A stretch of 64,000 bases of DNA from Clostridia bacterium (GCA_017508665.1 JAFVYL010000013.1:97727-161726), one strand, 5' to 3'. Numbered from the stretch's first letter, positions 9,024-17,085 are shown. The notes: generated by a model not told the origin, from the sequence alone. Numbers and translations are program-made.

Positions 9024-9251
9024 ATGAAAAAGATTATTTGCGGCGTAGAGTACGATACCGAGCTCTCTACTGTTGTTAAGAAGGTAACCAACGGTTACTA
9101 CGGCGATCCCGCAGGCTACGAGGAGACTCTCTACGTTACCGAGGAAGGCAAGTATTTCCTCTACACCAACGGCGGCGAGGAGTCCAAGTATCCTACCGAG
9201 GGCATCAAGAGAATGTCCAAGAAGAGCGCTGAGGAATTTATCGCAGGCTAA
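9024..9251 (+). CDS. small conserved-looking protein of unknown function (75 aa)
   Basis: The 75-residue soluble protein starts MKKIICGVEYDTELSTVV and contains the Gly/Tyr-rich segment TNGYYGDPAGYEETLYVTEE, then LYTNGGEESKY. It has AAAGGAAAGG upstream and codon use like its neighbours, and it ends before the hairpins at 9258-9384. Sitting 51 bp after metA, it may be the last gene of the methionine transcript. I do not recognise the family. No membrane segment, signal or metal motif is visible. Confidence 0.75.
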   Translation: MKKIICGVEYDTELSTVVKKVTNGYYGDPAGYEETLYVTEEGKYFLYTNGGEESKYPTEGIKRMSKKSAEEFIAG

Positions 9252-9257
9252 TTCGAT

Positions 9258-9331
9258 TTAGCGTATTCCCCATTAAGGATAGAACGCTAAAACCAAGTTT
9301 GTCCCGAGGGGCAAGTGAAGTCTACTTCACT
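9258..9331 (+). repeat. two perfect hairpins in the intergenic region
   Basis: TTAGCGT (9258-9264) pairs with ACGCTAA (9284-9290). AGTGAAG (9314-9320) pairs with CTTCACT (9325-9331) around TCTA. Neither has a T-run. They precede the true terminator at 9344-9384. They could be 3'-UTR structure or the remnant of a dispersed palindromic repeat; no other copy was noticed in the window. The remaining sequence between 9385 and 9520 shows no clear signal. Confidence 0.5.
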
Positions 9332-9343
9332 GACACAGAAAAA

Positions 9344-9384
9344 AGAGAGCAAATCGGTCACAGTGCCGTGATGCTCTCTTTTTT
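9344..9384 (+). terminator. intrinsic terminator after the methionine operon
   Basis: AGAGAGCA (9344-9351) pairs with TGCTCTCT (9372-9379), with additional possible pairing inside the 20-nt loop, followed by TTTTT (9380-9384). Confidence 0.8.
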
Positions 9385-9550
9385 ATTGGTAAAGGATAAC
9401 CACGCTCTCCCGAAATGCTGTGCTTACACGGTGTGACGTGCCGCGGATTTTACGGAAATGATCTGACCTTATTTTTTAGCACTTGACTAGCACAGATTAG
9501 TGTGATAGAATAAAATAAAAATGCCAAAAATGAGAAGAAAGGATACAGTT

Positions 9551-11281
9551 ATGAAAAAAACCTTGATTTTTCTAATTGCCATATTTACCTTGGTTTCGCT
9601 TCTCTTTAGCTTTTCCGGATGTGAGATCATCAACGGTGTGATTGGTAATTCCGAGGAAATTCCCGAGGGTGAGACCGATCCTGCAACCGGTGGCGGTACA
9701 AATCCCAACGGATCGGGCAACCAGACCGGAAATCAAACAGGAAATCAAACAGGAAATCAAACAGGAAATCAGACAGGAAATCAGACAGGAAATCAGACAG
9801 GCAATCAGACAGGCAATCAGACAGGCAATCAAACCGGTAACCAGACCGGAGGCGGAACAAATACCGGAGAAAGTAACGGAAGCCGCGGCTTGTCATACAG
9901 AAAGTCATATGACGTTTACGTAGTATCCGGCATTGGCACATGCACCGATACGGATATAGTGATTCCCGATACTTATAACGGACTGCGTGTTACGGCTGTC
10001 AGTTCCGATGCTTTTCTTGGAAATACAAGCATCACAAGCATAAAGTTCGGAAAACACATAGAGTATATAGGCTGCTATACAAACTGTACAAGTCTTAAGA
10101 GTATTACACTTCCCAACAATCTCGGCCTCATAGAGTCTCAGACGTTTTGGGGCTGCTCAAGTCTTACGAGTATAACTATTCCCGACAGCGTCGTTTCTAT
10201 AGGAATTAGCACTTTTGAGCGTTGTACGTCTCTTAAGAGCGTTGTTTTATCAAAGAATCTTAAGGAAATTGGATCCAATGCGTTCGCATACTGTGAGTCT
10301 CTTGAGAGCATTACCTTGCCTAGCGGTTTGACAAGTATGGGTTACGGTGCTTTCCAGCATTGCTACAGTCTTACCTCCATCAGCATACCGGGCAGCGTTG
10401 AGGAAATTGAGGATTATGCATTTACACAGTGTAACAATCTTTCAAGCCTCACTATTTCTAACGGTGTAAAGAAAATAAGCGAAGAAGCATTTGAATATTG
10501 CTCAAAGCTTACAAATATAAATATACCGAACAGCGTTACTTCGATTGGCAATTATGCATTTACGGGATGCGAGCAGGCAACAAGTGTAACCATTGGCAAC
10601 GGTGTAAAGACAATCGGTGAAAAAGCCTTCTCATATTGCAAGGCTCTTAATAACCTAATAATAGGAAACAGTCTTGAAACGATAGGAGAACAAGCGTTTA
10701 GCGATTGCGATGCATTGAAAACTGTTGTAATTCCCGACAGTGTCAAGAAAATCGAATGGGGCGCATTCTATAATTGTAATAACATTGAGAGCGTATCTGT
10801 TGGCAACGGCATCGCTTACTTCAGCAACGTTGTATTTACGTCTACTAAATTTGAGTACAATGAGTATGCCGGCGGATTATATCTCGGAAATTCGAGCAAT
10901 CCCTATGCGGTGCTTATGAAACTTACATTGGATGAAAGGTATGACGAGGCAGAAACACTGACTGTACATTCGGATACCAAGGCTGTGGCAAGTCTCGCTA
11001 TTAAAGCTTCGTACAGTCACGGCAGACATATTACGAGTATATTCTTCCCGGAGGGGCTTCTCGGACTTGGTGACGGGTGTATTGAGAGCTTTGAATCCCT
11101 TGAGTCTATTGTTCTTCCCGAGAGCATTGAGTATATCGGAGCCGCCCTCATATCAGGAAGCGCGAAGCTTGAGAGAATATGCTACAAAGGAAGTCAAGAG
11201 CAGTGGGCACTTGTAGAAATCGATGAGTACAACAATTCGAATTTACTCGGCGCTACTATGGTGTATAATTACGGTAAATAA
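9551..11281 (+). CDS. BspA-type leucine-rich-repeat lipoprotein with NQTG linker
   Basis: 576 residues. A lipoprotein signal is seen: MKK, a hydrophobic core, then the lipobox FSGC with the acylated Cys near residue 24, predicting a surface-anchored protein. A low-complexity spacer of eleven NQTG units follows, then a Gly/Asn/Thr region. The rest is about fourteen LRR_5/BspA repeats of about 23 residues with cores like LTSITIPDSVVSIG and AFxxCxSL. The C-terminus (ERICYKGSQEQWALVEID) is the usual end of such repeat proteins. BspA-like proteins mediate binding to host or other surfaces in gut and oral bacteria; the ligand here is unknown. The start was set at ATG 9551, with AGAAAGG upstream, rather than at 9521. 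Confidence 0.88.
   Translation: MKKTLIFLIAIFTLVSLLFSFSGCEIINGVIGNSEEIPEGETDPATGGGTNPNGSGNQTGNQTGNQTGNQTGNQTGNQTGNQTGNQTGNQTGNQTGNQTGGGTNTGESNGSRGLSYRKSYDVYVVSGIGTCTDTDIVIPDTYNGLRVTAVSSDAFLGNTSITSIKFGKHIEYIGCYTNCTSLKSITLPNNLGLIESQTFWGCSSLTSITIPDSVVSIGISTFERCTSLKSVVLSKNLKEIGSNAFAYCESLESITLPSGLTSMGYGAFQHCYSLTSISIPGSVEEIEDYAFTQCNNLSSLTISNGVKKISEEAFEYCSKLTNINIPNSVTSIGNYAFTGCEQATSVTIGNGVKTIGEKAFSYCKALNNLIIGNSLETIGEQAFSDCDALKTVVIPDSVKKIEWGAFYNCNNIESVSVGNGIAYFSNVVFTSTKFEYNEYAGGLYLGNSSNPYAVLMKLTLDERYDEAETLTVHSDTKAVASLAIKASYSHGRHITSIFFPEGLLGLGDGCIESFESLESIVLPESIEYIGAALISGSAKLERICYKGSQEQWALVEIDEYNNSNLLGATMVYNYGK
9719..9850 (+). repeat. 12-bp in-frame tandem repeat, 11 units (NQTG)
   Basis: Eleven tandem copies of a 12-bp unit of the form AATCAGACAGGA run inside the lipoprotein gene. 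The six central A-type copies are nearly identical, whereas the outer copies (AACCAGACCGGA) differ at third positions. Neighbouring copies share variants, as expected for expansion by slippage. The unit length preserves frame, so copy-number change would only alter the stalk length between membrane anchor and LRR domain. Confidence 0.95.
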
Positions 11282-11336
11282 CCAAGCATATTAATTATAT
11301 AGGTATAATTGAATACCGCTTCTGACACGTAATTTA

Positions 11337-11381
11337 AAAGAGCAAGAATAGAAAGGTTTTTTCCTTCTACTCTTGCTCTTT
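11337..11381. terminator. bidirectional terminator between convergent genes
   Basis: AAAGAGCAAGA (11337-11347) pairs with TCTTGCTCTTT (11371-11381). Inner pairing of AGAAAGG with CCTTCT extends the hairpin, and a T-run follows on the plus strand. A-rich sequence on the left is weaker for minus-strand termination. Confidence 0.8.
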
Positions 11382-11383
11382 TT

Positions 11384-12313
11384 TTATTCTTCTGTTCTTT
11401 TTTGCTTTCTGACAATTGCTTTCACGTCGATTTGCGAGAGAATTACCGCGACGAGCACGATAGCGCATCCGAGGTATTCGCGCGGAGTGAGTGTCTTACC
11501 GAGAAACAGAGCCGTGCCGATCACACCAAACACCGATTCGAGTGAGAGTATGATCGATGCGGCGGCAGGGTTGACTCCCTTCTGACCGATTATCTGCAGG
11601 GTGTAGGCAATTCCGCTTGAGCCAATGCCGAGGAAAAGCAGCGGCATAGCATTTGGTAAGATGAGCGAGAACTCGGATGGGCCCTCGGCTATGAGAGCAA
11701 TTACAAGATTCACCGCCGCTGCTGTGAAGAACTGTACCATTGACATTCTGATACCGTCACACTTGGGCGAGAAGTGGTCTATCGTGAGAATATGTATAGG
11801 GAATATCATAGACGCGGCTACGACAAGCAGGTCCGAGGGGGCTACCGTAAGGTTGTCCTTTATACAGAGGAAATAGAAGCCGATAACCGCGATTGCAATA
11901 CTGATCCACACGTTTACGGGCGCTTTCTTTTTGAGCGCAAGCGCATATACGGGAACGAGTACCACGTAGAGCGCTGTGATAAACGCCGCCTTGCCGCCGT
12001 CTGTGCCGGAGTTTATTCCTATTTGCTGAAACGCCGATGCGATGACCAGCACACAGCCGATTATAACTCCGCCGATAAGCTCATATTTGTTGAGGTCGAT
12101 GCCGCGTTTTGAGAAGAGCCGCCTGTCCGTGCCGGCGAGCTTGTCGAACATCATGACTACACCGATGAGGAACACACCTCCGACAATGCTCCTCGCAAAT
12201 CCGAGAGTGAAGGCGCCCATATCCGATGCCGCATCCTGTGCTGCAAAGGCGAATCCCCAGATCACCGCCGCGATAAAGAGCAGGGCGGTGGATATATATT
12301 TCTTATTGCTCAT
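11384..12313 (-). CDS. EamA/DMT-family transporter
   Basis: A 309-residue protein with about ten hydrophobic helices arranged as two EamA repeats. The first repeat covers about residues 1-145 (AAVIWGFAFAAQD, SIVGGVFLIGVV) and the second about 155-300 (ASMIFPIHIL, LFLGIGSSGIAYTLQIIGQK, LSLESVFGVIGTALFLGKTL). The family exports amino acids, nucleosides or other small metabolites; the substrate is not predictable. The start at ATG 12313 was chosen because CGGAGA precedes it; the frame is open upstream to 12358 without a binding site. It is a single gene, convergent with the LRR lipoprotein. Confidence 0.88.
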   Translation of the reverse strand: MSNKKYISTALLFIAAVIWGFAFAAQDAASDMGAFTLGFARSIVGGVFLIGVVMMFDKLAGTDRRLFSKRGIDLNKYELIGGVIIGCVLVIASAFQQIGINSGTDGGKAAFITALYVVLVPVYALALKKKAPVNVWISIAIAVIGFYFLCIKDNLTVAPSDLLVVAASMIFPIHILTIDHFSPKCDGIRMSMVQFFTAAAVNLVIALIAEGPSEFSLILPNAMPLLFLGIGSSGIAYTLQIIGQKGVNPAAASIILSLESVFGVIGTALFLGKTLTPREYLGCAIVLVAVILSQIDVKAIVRKQKRTEE

Positions 12314-12611
12314 AAAATCTCCGTTGAATTTAGATATGGATATTCTATCACTTCGCATCAGCTCTTGTCAAGGCGGAGAGCCCTTTTTTGTATTTATCCC
12401 AAAATCTTGATATAATTATGTACTTTTTCGCTTCGGTAAATGAGAAATGCAAAATAGATATACGGAGAAAAAAACACGCGATTTTTATGTAAAACTTACA
12501 ATCTTAAAAAACTTCTGCCCGAGATTATTTTATACCTCAAAACAAGAAACGATAAAAAAGCGGAAAAACACCATTTTTTAGCAATTTTTTCCGAGCCAAA
12601 AATTTCCAAAA

Positions 12612-12664
12612 ACACAACATGTTGTGATTTTGCTATTGACAAGACACTAAATATAGTGTATAAT
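12612..12664 (+). promoter_or_regulatory. nrdD promoter with two NrdR boxes
   Basis: Two 16-bp near-palindromes match the NrdR box: ACACAACATGTTGTGA (12612-12627) and ACACTAAATATAGTGT (12644-12659). Their centres are 32 bp apart, about three helical turns, the arrangement NrdR needs. The second box lies in the spacer of a consensus promoter, TTGACA (12636-12641), 17 nt, TATAAT (12659-12664). NrdR represses ribonucleotide reductase genes when dATP is high. The nrdR gene itself is not in the window. Upstream, 12314-12611 is AT-rich with nothing recognised. The leader at 12665-12794 has GC-rich inverted segments but no riboswitch I can name. Confidence 0.88.
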
Positions 12665-12794
12665 AAGTTCACTCGTCGCTCACCAACAAAAATGGAGAGT
12701 GATGGTTTTTTTAACGATATCGTCGCGTACGCGTGGTGTTTTTCGCGCGGCGCGTCACACCATATTAACACTATATTAATGAAAGGAAAGAGAT

Positions 12795-14969
12795 ATGAAG
12801 CTCATCAAAAGAAACGGCTCTGAGGTTATTTTTGACAGAGACAAGATAGCTGTCGCTGTTGCTAAGGCAAATGAAGCGGTAGATGAACAGTACAGAATAA
12901 CAAATGAAGATATAGAAAACATAGCTCTCGAGGTGGAAAGACTCTGTCTTACCATGGTTCGCTCGGCGGGTGTCGAGGAGATACAGGACCTTGTAGAGAA
13001 GGAGATCATGAAGATCGGCGCGTTTGATCTCGCCAAGGCTTATATCACCTACAGATACAAGAGAGAGCTCATACGTAAGTCCAATACCACCGACGATAAG
13101 ATCATATCGCTTATTGAGTGCAATAACGAGGAAGTTAAGCAGGAGAACGCCAATAAGAACCCCACTGTCAACAGCGTACAGCGTGACTATATGGCAGGCG
13201 AGGTTTCTAAGGATATCACCAGACGACTTCTTCTTCCCGAGGTTATCGTAAAGGCGCATGAGGAAGGACTTATCCACTTCCACGATGCGGATTACTTCGC
13301 ACAGCATATGCACAACTGTGACCTTGTCAACCTTGAGGATATGCTTCAGAACGGTACTGTAATCAGCGGAACAATGATCGAGAAGCCCCACAGCTTCTCC
13401 ACCGCTTGTAACATAGCTACTCAGATCATCGCACAGGTTGCATCCAACCAGTACGGCGGTCAGTCCATCAGCCTTACCCACCTCGCTCCCTTTGTTAACG
13501 TCAGCCGTGAAAAGATACGCAAGACGGTTACCGCTGAGCTCGCGGATGTAGGCGTTACCGACGAGTCCGCTATCGCTAAGATCACCGAATCCCGTCTGCG
13601 TGAGGAGATCCGCCGCGGCGTTCAGTGTATTCAGTATCAGGTCGTAACCCTTCTTACCACCAACGGACAAGCACCCTTCATCACCGTGTTTATGTATCTT
13701 GGCGAGGCTAAGAATGAGCAGGAGAAGGCTGACCTTGCACTCATAATAGAGGAGACTCTCCTCCAGAGATACAAGGGAGTAAAGAACGAGGCAGGTGTAT
13801 GGATCACCCCCGCATTCCCCAAGCTCATCTACGTTCTTGAGGAGCAGAACGTTCATCCCGACTCTCCCTATTACTACCTCACCGAGCTTTCGGCTAAGTG
13901 TACCGCAAAGCGTATGGTACCCGATTACATCTCCGAGAAGATCATGCTCGAGAGCAAGATCGACAAAAACGGAGAGGGACACTGTTACACCTGTATGGGT
14001 TGCCGTTCCTTCCTTACTCCTTACGTAGACGAGAACGGAAAGCCGAAGTATTACGGCCGCTTCAATCAGGGCGTAGTTACCGTAAACCTCGTAGATATCG
14101 CACTCTCCGCGCACAAGGATATGGACAAGTTCTGGGAGGTGTTTGACGAGAGAATGGAGCTCTGTCACAGAGCGCTCCAGTGCCGACACGAGCGTCTCAC
14201 CGGCACACTTTCCGATGCCGCGCCTATCCTTTGGCAGTACGGCGCTCTCACCCGTCTTAAGAAGGGTGAGACTATAGACAAGTATCTCCACGGCGGATAT
14301 TCCACTCTTTCTCTCGGATACGCAGGCCTCTGGGAGTGTGTATATGCTCTTAACGGCAAGAAGCTTACCGAGCGCGAGGGCGAAGAGCTCGGCCTTGAGA
14401 TTATGAGAAAGCTCAACGAGTACACCGCAAAGTGGAAGGCAGCCGAGAACATCGACTACTCTCTCTACGGCACACCCCTCGAGAGCACTACCTACAAGTT
14501 TGCTAAGTGCTTACAGAACCGCTTCGGCATAGTGAAGGGCGTTACTGACAGAAACTATATTACCAACTCTTATCATATCCACGTTACCGAGAAGATCGAC
14601 GCTTTCGCAAAGCTTGCTCTTGAGGCTAAGTTCCAGAAGCTTTCTCCCGGAGGCGCTATCTCCTATATAGAGGTTCCGGATATGCAGAACAATATTGATG
14701 CCGTTCTCGGTGTTATGGAGTTTATCTACGACAATATTATGTACGCGGAGCTCAATACCAAGAGTGACTACTGTCAGGTATGCGGCTATGACGGTGAGAT
14801 CGAGATCACCAATGACGACGACGGCAAGCTCGTCTGGGAGTGCCCCAACTGTCACAACCGTGACCAGTCCAAGATGAACGTAGCGAGACGTACCTGCGGT
14901 TATATCGGCACGCAGTACTGGAATCAGGGACGTACCCAGGAGATCCAGGAAAGAGTTCTCCATTTATAA
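12795..14969 (+). CDS. nrdD: anaerobic ribonucleoside-triphosphate reductase (class III)
   Basis: The 724-residue glycyl-radical enzyme makes deoxyribonucleotides without oxygen. An ATP-cone occupies about residues 1-95 (KRNGSEVIFDRDKIAVAVAKA). The reductase core follows, with CYTCMGCRSFLTPY. A four-cysteine zinc site is near the C-terminus (CQVCGYDG and CPNCHNRDQ). The glycyl-radical motif RRTCGYIG has Gly702, 23 residues from the end as usual. GAAAGGAAAGAG precedes the start. The promoter carries NrdR boxes. The activating enzyme nrdG, often next door, is absent: the gene is followed directly by a terminator, so activase must be encoded elsewhere. Confidence 0.97.
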   Translation: MKLIKRNGSEVIFDRDKIAVAVAKANEAVDEQYRITNEDIENIALEVERLCLTMVRSAGVEEIQDLVEKEIMKIGAFDLAKAYITYRYKRELIRKSNTTDDKIISLIECNNEEVKQENANKNPTVNSVQRDYMAGEVSKDITRRLLLPEVIVKAHEEGLIHFHDADYFAQHMHNCDLVNLEDMLQNGTVISGTMIEKPHSFSTACNIATQIIAQVASNQYGGQSISLTHLAPFVNVSREKIRKTVTAELADVGVTDESAIAKITESRLREEIRRGVQCIQYQVVTLLTTNGQAPFITVFMYLGEAKNEQEKADLALIIEETLLQRYKGVKNEAGVWITPAFPKLIYVLEEQNVHPDSPYYYLTELSAKCTAKRMVPDYISEKIMLESKIDKNGEGHCYTCMGCRSFLTPYVDENGKPKYYGRFNQGVVTVNLVDIALSAHKDMDKFWEVFDERMELCHRALQCRHERLTGTLSDAAPILWQYGALTRLKKGETIDKYLHGGYSTLSLGYAGLWECVYALNGKKLTEREGEELGLEIMRKLNEYTAKWKAAENIDYSLYGTPLESTTYKFAKCLQNRFGIVKGVTDRNYITNSYHIHVTEKIDAFAKLALEAKFQKLSPGGAISYIEVPDMQNNIDAVLGVMEFIYDNIMYAELNTKSDYCQVCGYDGEIEITNDDDGKLVWECPNCHNRDQSKMNVARRTCGYIGTQYWNQGRTQEIQERVLHL

Positions 14970-15032
14970 TCGTTTTACATGTTGCCACAGCTCACAGGCA
15001 ACTCACAATAACCTCATATAAAAAAGCAAAGG

Positions 15033-15060
15033 GTCGAAGGCTAATTACCTTCGACTTTTT
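15033..15060 (+). terminator. intrinsic terminator of nrdD
   Basis: GTCGAAGG (15033-15040) pairs with CCTTCGAC (15048-15055), 7-nt loop, then TTTTT. Confidence 0.88.
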
Positions 15061-15092
15061 GTTATTCTTGTACGTATAGGGAAAATATAAAA

Positions 15093-15116
15093 GAGAGCCC
15101 GACTAATCGGGCTCTC
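15093..15116 (-). terminator. minus-strand terminator, copy 1 of a repeated hairpin
   Basis: GAGAGCCCGA and TCGGGCTCTC form a perfect 10-bp stem around CTAA. On the minus strand it is followed by TTTTATATTTTC. It ends the AT-rich islet transcript. The same 24 bp recur at 16328-16351. Confidence 0.85.
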
Positions 15117-15156
15117 CGGTGTATATACGTTAAAATTTTAGAATTTTGGTGTAAGG

Positions 15157-15675
15157 CTATTTATGAATAATTATGTTATGTTTTTTAATTTCCTCTATAA
15201 CCATCACATCCTTGTTTTTGTCATTCAACTCCGAATCGATAAATAACGAGCCGACATAAATGGAAAGTTTGCGTTCGGAGTTAATGTTTTTTCTCCGTCG
15301 ACAAATCCTGTTGGCAATAGACTTAATTTGTTTCATTATGAGTTCTTCGCTAGAAAGAACAATAAACAGGTGTCCTCTCGGGTTTATATAGTAATATGCA
15401 TGAGAAAAATCAGTCCAAGAATATTTGTCATAAAAATTGCTACCTAAAACTTGTATTTCGCTGTCGCTAAATGCGATTACCTGACTGTACTCGTTGCATT
15501 GCATGTAGAAAAAGATACAGAAAAACAATATGCAGAATATACATAAACATAACATTTTTATAGACTGATCGAAAAAGATCAATCCACATGAAAGTATAGA
15601 TGTGAAAACACAACAAACAAATGACATCCAGACTGTTAGTCGCTTGTGAGGCCGATATAATTTCATTTCTTGCAT
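15157..15675 (-). CDS. small membrane protein of unknown function in the AT-rich islet
   Basis: 172 residues: MQEMKLYRPHKRLTVW, then two hydrophobic helices (about residues 14-35 and 40-57) separated by a short turn, and a soluble C-terminal domain of about 110 residues with beta-rich segments such as VIAFSDSEIQVLG and LFIVLSSEE. The layout, two helices and then a compact beta domain, resembles bacterial PH-like (bPH) membrane proteins, but I cannot confirm the fold. ATG 15675 has AAAAGGAG six bases upstream. A second ATG at 15666 makes a 4-bp ATGA overlap with the preceding small ORF. Composition is clearly more AT-rich than the flanking genes. Immunity or toxin-neighbour function is a guess from context. 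Confidence 0.65.
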   Translation of the reverse strand: MQEMKLYRPHKRLTVWMSFVCCVFTSILSCGLIFFDQSIKMLCLCIFCILFFCIFFYMQCNEYSQVIAFSDSEIQVLGSNFYDKYSWTDFSHAYYYINPRGHLFIVLSSEELIMKQIKSIANRICRRRKNINSERKLSIYVGSLFIDSELNDKNKDVMVIEEIKKHNIIIHK

Positions 15676-15890
15676 TGTAACTCCTTTTGGATTTGTAAAA
15701 ACCTTATACCATTTTCTAATGCCTTTTTTCCAGCTTTACTCTTTACTACTTCCATCATACTATCTTGTGGCCCGTCTATCGCGCCAAACAAACCACCAAG
15801 AGAAACTCCTAATACAGCATCCACTATTATCGTGCTTTTATCGTTTTTTTCATTTTTATATGGGCGATATAGTTGGAATTCTTGATCCAG
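15663..15890 (-). CDS. probable 75-residue protein with CTG start
   Basis: The minus frame is open from inside the preceding gene to TGA at 15665-15663. No ATG, GTG or TTG sits near the front, but CTG at 15890-15888 lies six bases after AAAGGAG (15902-15896). From there it reads LDQEFQLYRPYKNEKNDKS and contains a Gly-rich hydrophobic stretch VDAVLGVSLGGLFGAIDGP, then a basic amphipathic tail. It ends in overlap with the next gene. Its start resembles that neighbour's start (QEFQLYRPYK against QEMKLYRPHK), suggesting duplication of the 5' end or a truncated paralogue. It could instead be a decayed gene whose ATG mutated. Confidence 0.45.
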   Translation of the reverse strand: MDQEFQLYRPYKNEKNDKSTIIVDAVLGVSLGGLFGAIDGPQDSMMEVVKSKAGKKALENGIRFLQIQKELQCKK

Positions 15891-15901
15891 AAATAACTCC
15901 T

Positions 15902-16207
15902 TTATAAAATCAGCTCATACCGCTCACAATAAAAACTGATTTTGTTGTCCTCAAAATCATATATATAAAATCTTGAGCTATTATCCCATCCACGTTCATT
16001 GTTGTCTACAATGTCAAATCCAACAATTTGAAACGGTTTAGAAATATCATGAATTTCTAAGTTGGAAACATTGTGAAAAGACATATGTACGCTCTTCTGG
16101 TTTACAATAGCATTGATATTTATATATGCTTCATCTTCTTCAACACCTAAAACAAATTCTATAATTTGTATGCATTGACCTTTAATTTCATTAATATCAT
16201 TCTTCAT
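15902..16207 (-). CDS. small soluble protein, immunity-like, unknown function
   Basis: A 101-residue acidic protein starting MKNDINEIKGQCIQIIEFVLG. A beta-rich body (VHMSFHNVSNLEIHDISKP, IVGFDIVDNNERGWDNSSRF) ends in YIYDFEDNKISFYCERYE. The FHNVSNLxI, GFDIVDN and DFEDNxISFxCE pattern looks like a family of small hypothetical proteins that accompany toxin modules, recalled without a database check. Upstream is ATAAGGATAG. Sixteen codons ending FPVGYKIRID and TAG lie just before its start at 16213-16211, possibly the tail of a lost gene. Confidence 0.65.
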   Translation of the reverse strand: MKNDINEIKGQCIQIIEFVLGVEEDEAYININAIVNQKSVHMSFHNVSNLEIHDISKPFQIVGFDIVDNNERGWDNSSRFYIYDFEDNKISFYCERYELIL

Positions 16208-16327
16208 AGGCTAATCTATCCTTATCTTGTATCCGACAGGAAATTTTCTTATAACCATATTATATATTATTAAAGGATTTTTTTCAATAGTATGAAACAA
16301 AAAATAGACAGTCTGTAATCTAAAAAA

Positions 16328-16351
16328 GAGAGCCCGACTAATCGGGCTCTC
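16328..16351 (-). terminator. minus-strand terminator, copy 2 of a repeated hairpin
   Basis: Same 24 bp as at 15093-15116: GAGAGCCCGA, CTAA, TCGGGCTCTC, preceded on the plus strand by AAAAAA, which is the minus-strand T-run. It ends the 199-residue membrane protein gene. The interval 16214-16327 is AT-rich without other signals. Confidence 0.85.
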
Positions 16352-16358
16352 GGGGAGT

Positions 16359-16958
16359 CTATTTCTTTTTTCGTTTTTTCTTTCCCGCTTTTTCGTATAT
16401 GAAAAGTTGATAATCGACAATTTTAGCTTGCGGTTGCGGTAACTTATCTACCAATGCCTCGCATAGTTTTCTACTAACGGCATATTTAATTAGTTTCCCC
16501 TTTCTTGATGGTCGTATCTTAAAAATTCCTTTCGTAGGTAGCGGTTTTTCGGAAATAAGTATAAATTTATACGAATCAATATTATTATTACCACGTGAGT
16601 AATAAAGATTTCCTTTATCGAAAGTTCTAATATCTACATACTTTATATCTTCAAATTTTATGGTTATTATTGGCAAAAACAAAGCGTAGTAGATAATTCG
16701 TTTTTCCGTTATTATAATTTCTCCAAAAAAGTTATGCCAGTAACAAATCATACAATATCCATAACCAAGCATCATTAAAATAGACACTATAAAAAGTGCT
16801 ATTGAATCACCAGTTGAACAAGTAGCTACATCTTCTGGAGCAAATGGTAGCCACCCCATGTATAGTATCGTACAAAACATGACTAAAGCCCAAAGCCGTC
16901 CTCCAATTGTAACAATCAACTGTGGGAAAATGTGTGTTATTTTTTTCTTTTTAATCAT
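16359..16958 (-). CDS. membrane protein with PH-like C-terminal domain, AT-rich islet
   Basis: 199 residues. Basic start MIKKKKITHIFPQ, two hydrophobic helices (about 14-40 and 55-82), then a beta-rich soluble domain containing FFGEIIITEKRIIYYALFLP, IKFEDIKYVDIRTFDKG and a charged tail ending KKKRKKK. The sequence from GEIIITEKRI to FEDIKYV is typical of bacterial PH-like domains (bPH), a fold I infer by pattern. The start at ATG 16958 has TGGAGGTTG four to nine bases upstream and was preferred over an open frame reaching 17096. Promoter at 17045-17074. Low GC sets it apart from the flanking genes. Confidence 0.68.
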   Translation of the reverse strand: MIKKKKITHIFPQLIVTIGGRLWALVMFCTILYMGWLPFAPEDVATCSTGDSIALFIVSILMMLGYGYCMICYWHNFFGEIIITEKRIIYYALFLPIITIKFEDIKYVDIRTFDKGNLYYSRGNNNIDSYKFILISEKPLPTKGIFKIRPSRKGKLIKYAVSRKLCEALVDKLPQPQAKIVDYQLFIYEKAGKKKRKKK

Positions 16959-17044
16959 AGAACAACCTCCAAAAACTAACGGTATAGGTGTAAGATACAA
17001 GCTTACCGCCGGTTGAATTGCAGTGGTACTTTGTCCTTTATTTA

Positions 17045-17074
17045 ATTGTATCACGGTTTTACAATATTTGTCAA
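17045..17074 (-). promoter_or_regulatory. promoter of the AT-rich islet
   Basis: On the minus strand TTGACA (17074-17069), 18-nt spacer, TACAAT (17050-17045), giving a leader of about 80 nt before ATG 16958. Confidence 0.6.
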
Positions 17075-17085
17075 TACAAAATAAA

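Noticed and set aside
9719..9850. Possible CRISPR-like array at the 12-bp repeats
   Set aside because: Units are contiguous with no spacers and lie in frame inside a lipoprotein gene.
12665..12794. Riboswitch in the nrdD leader
   Set aside because: GC-rich inverted segments are seen, but no cobalamin or other riboswitch core could be recognised; NrdR boxes explain the regulation.
12771..14291. 506-codon open frame antisense to nrdD
   Set aside because: It lies wholly opposite a clear nrdD gene, has no binding site and its hydrophobic leucine/valine-rich protein is the usual complement of a real coding strand.
15670..15907. Two plus-strand ORFs of 62-71 codons in the AT-rich islet
   Set aside because: They have no binding sites and oppose the minus-strand frame that overlaps both neighbours and has a good Shine-Dalgarno.
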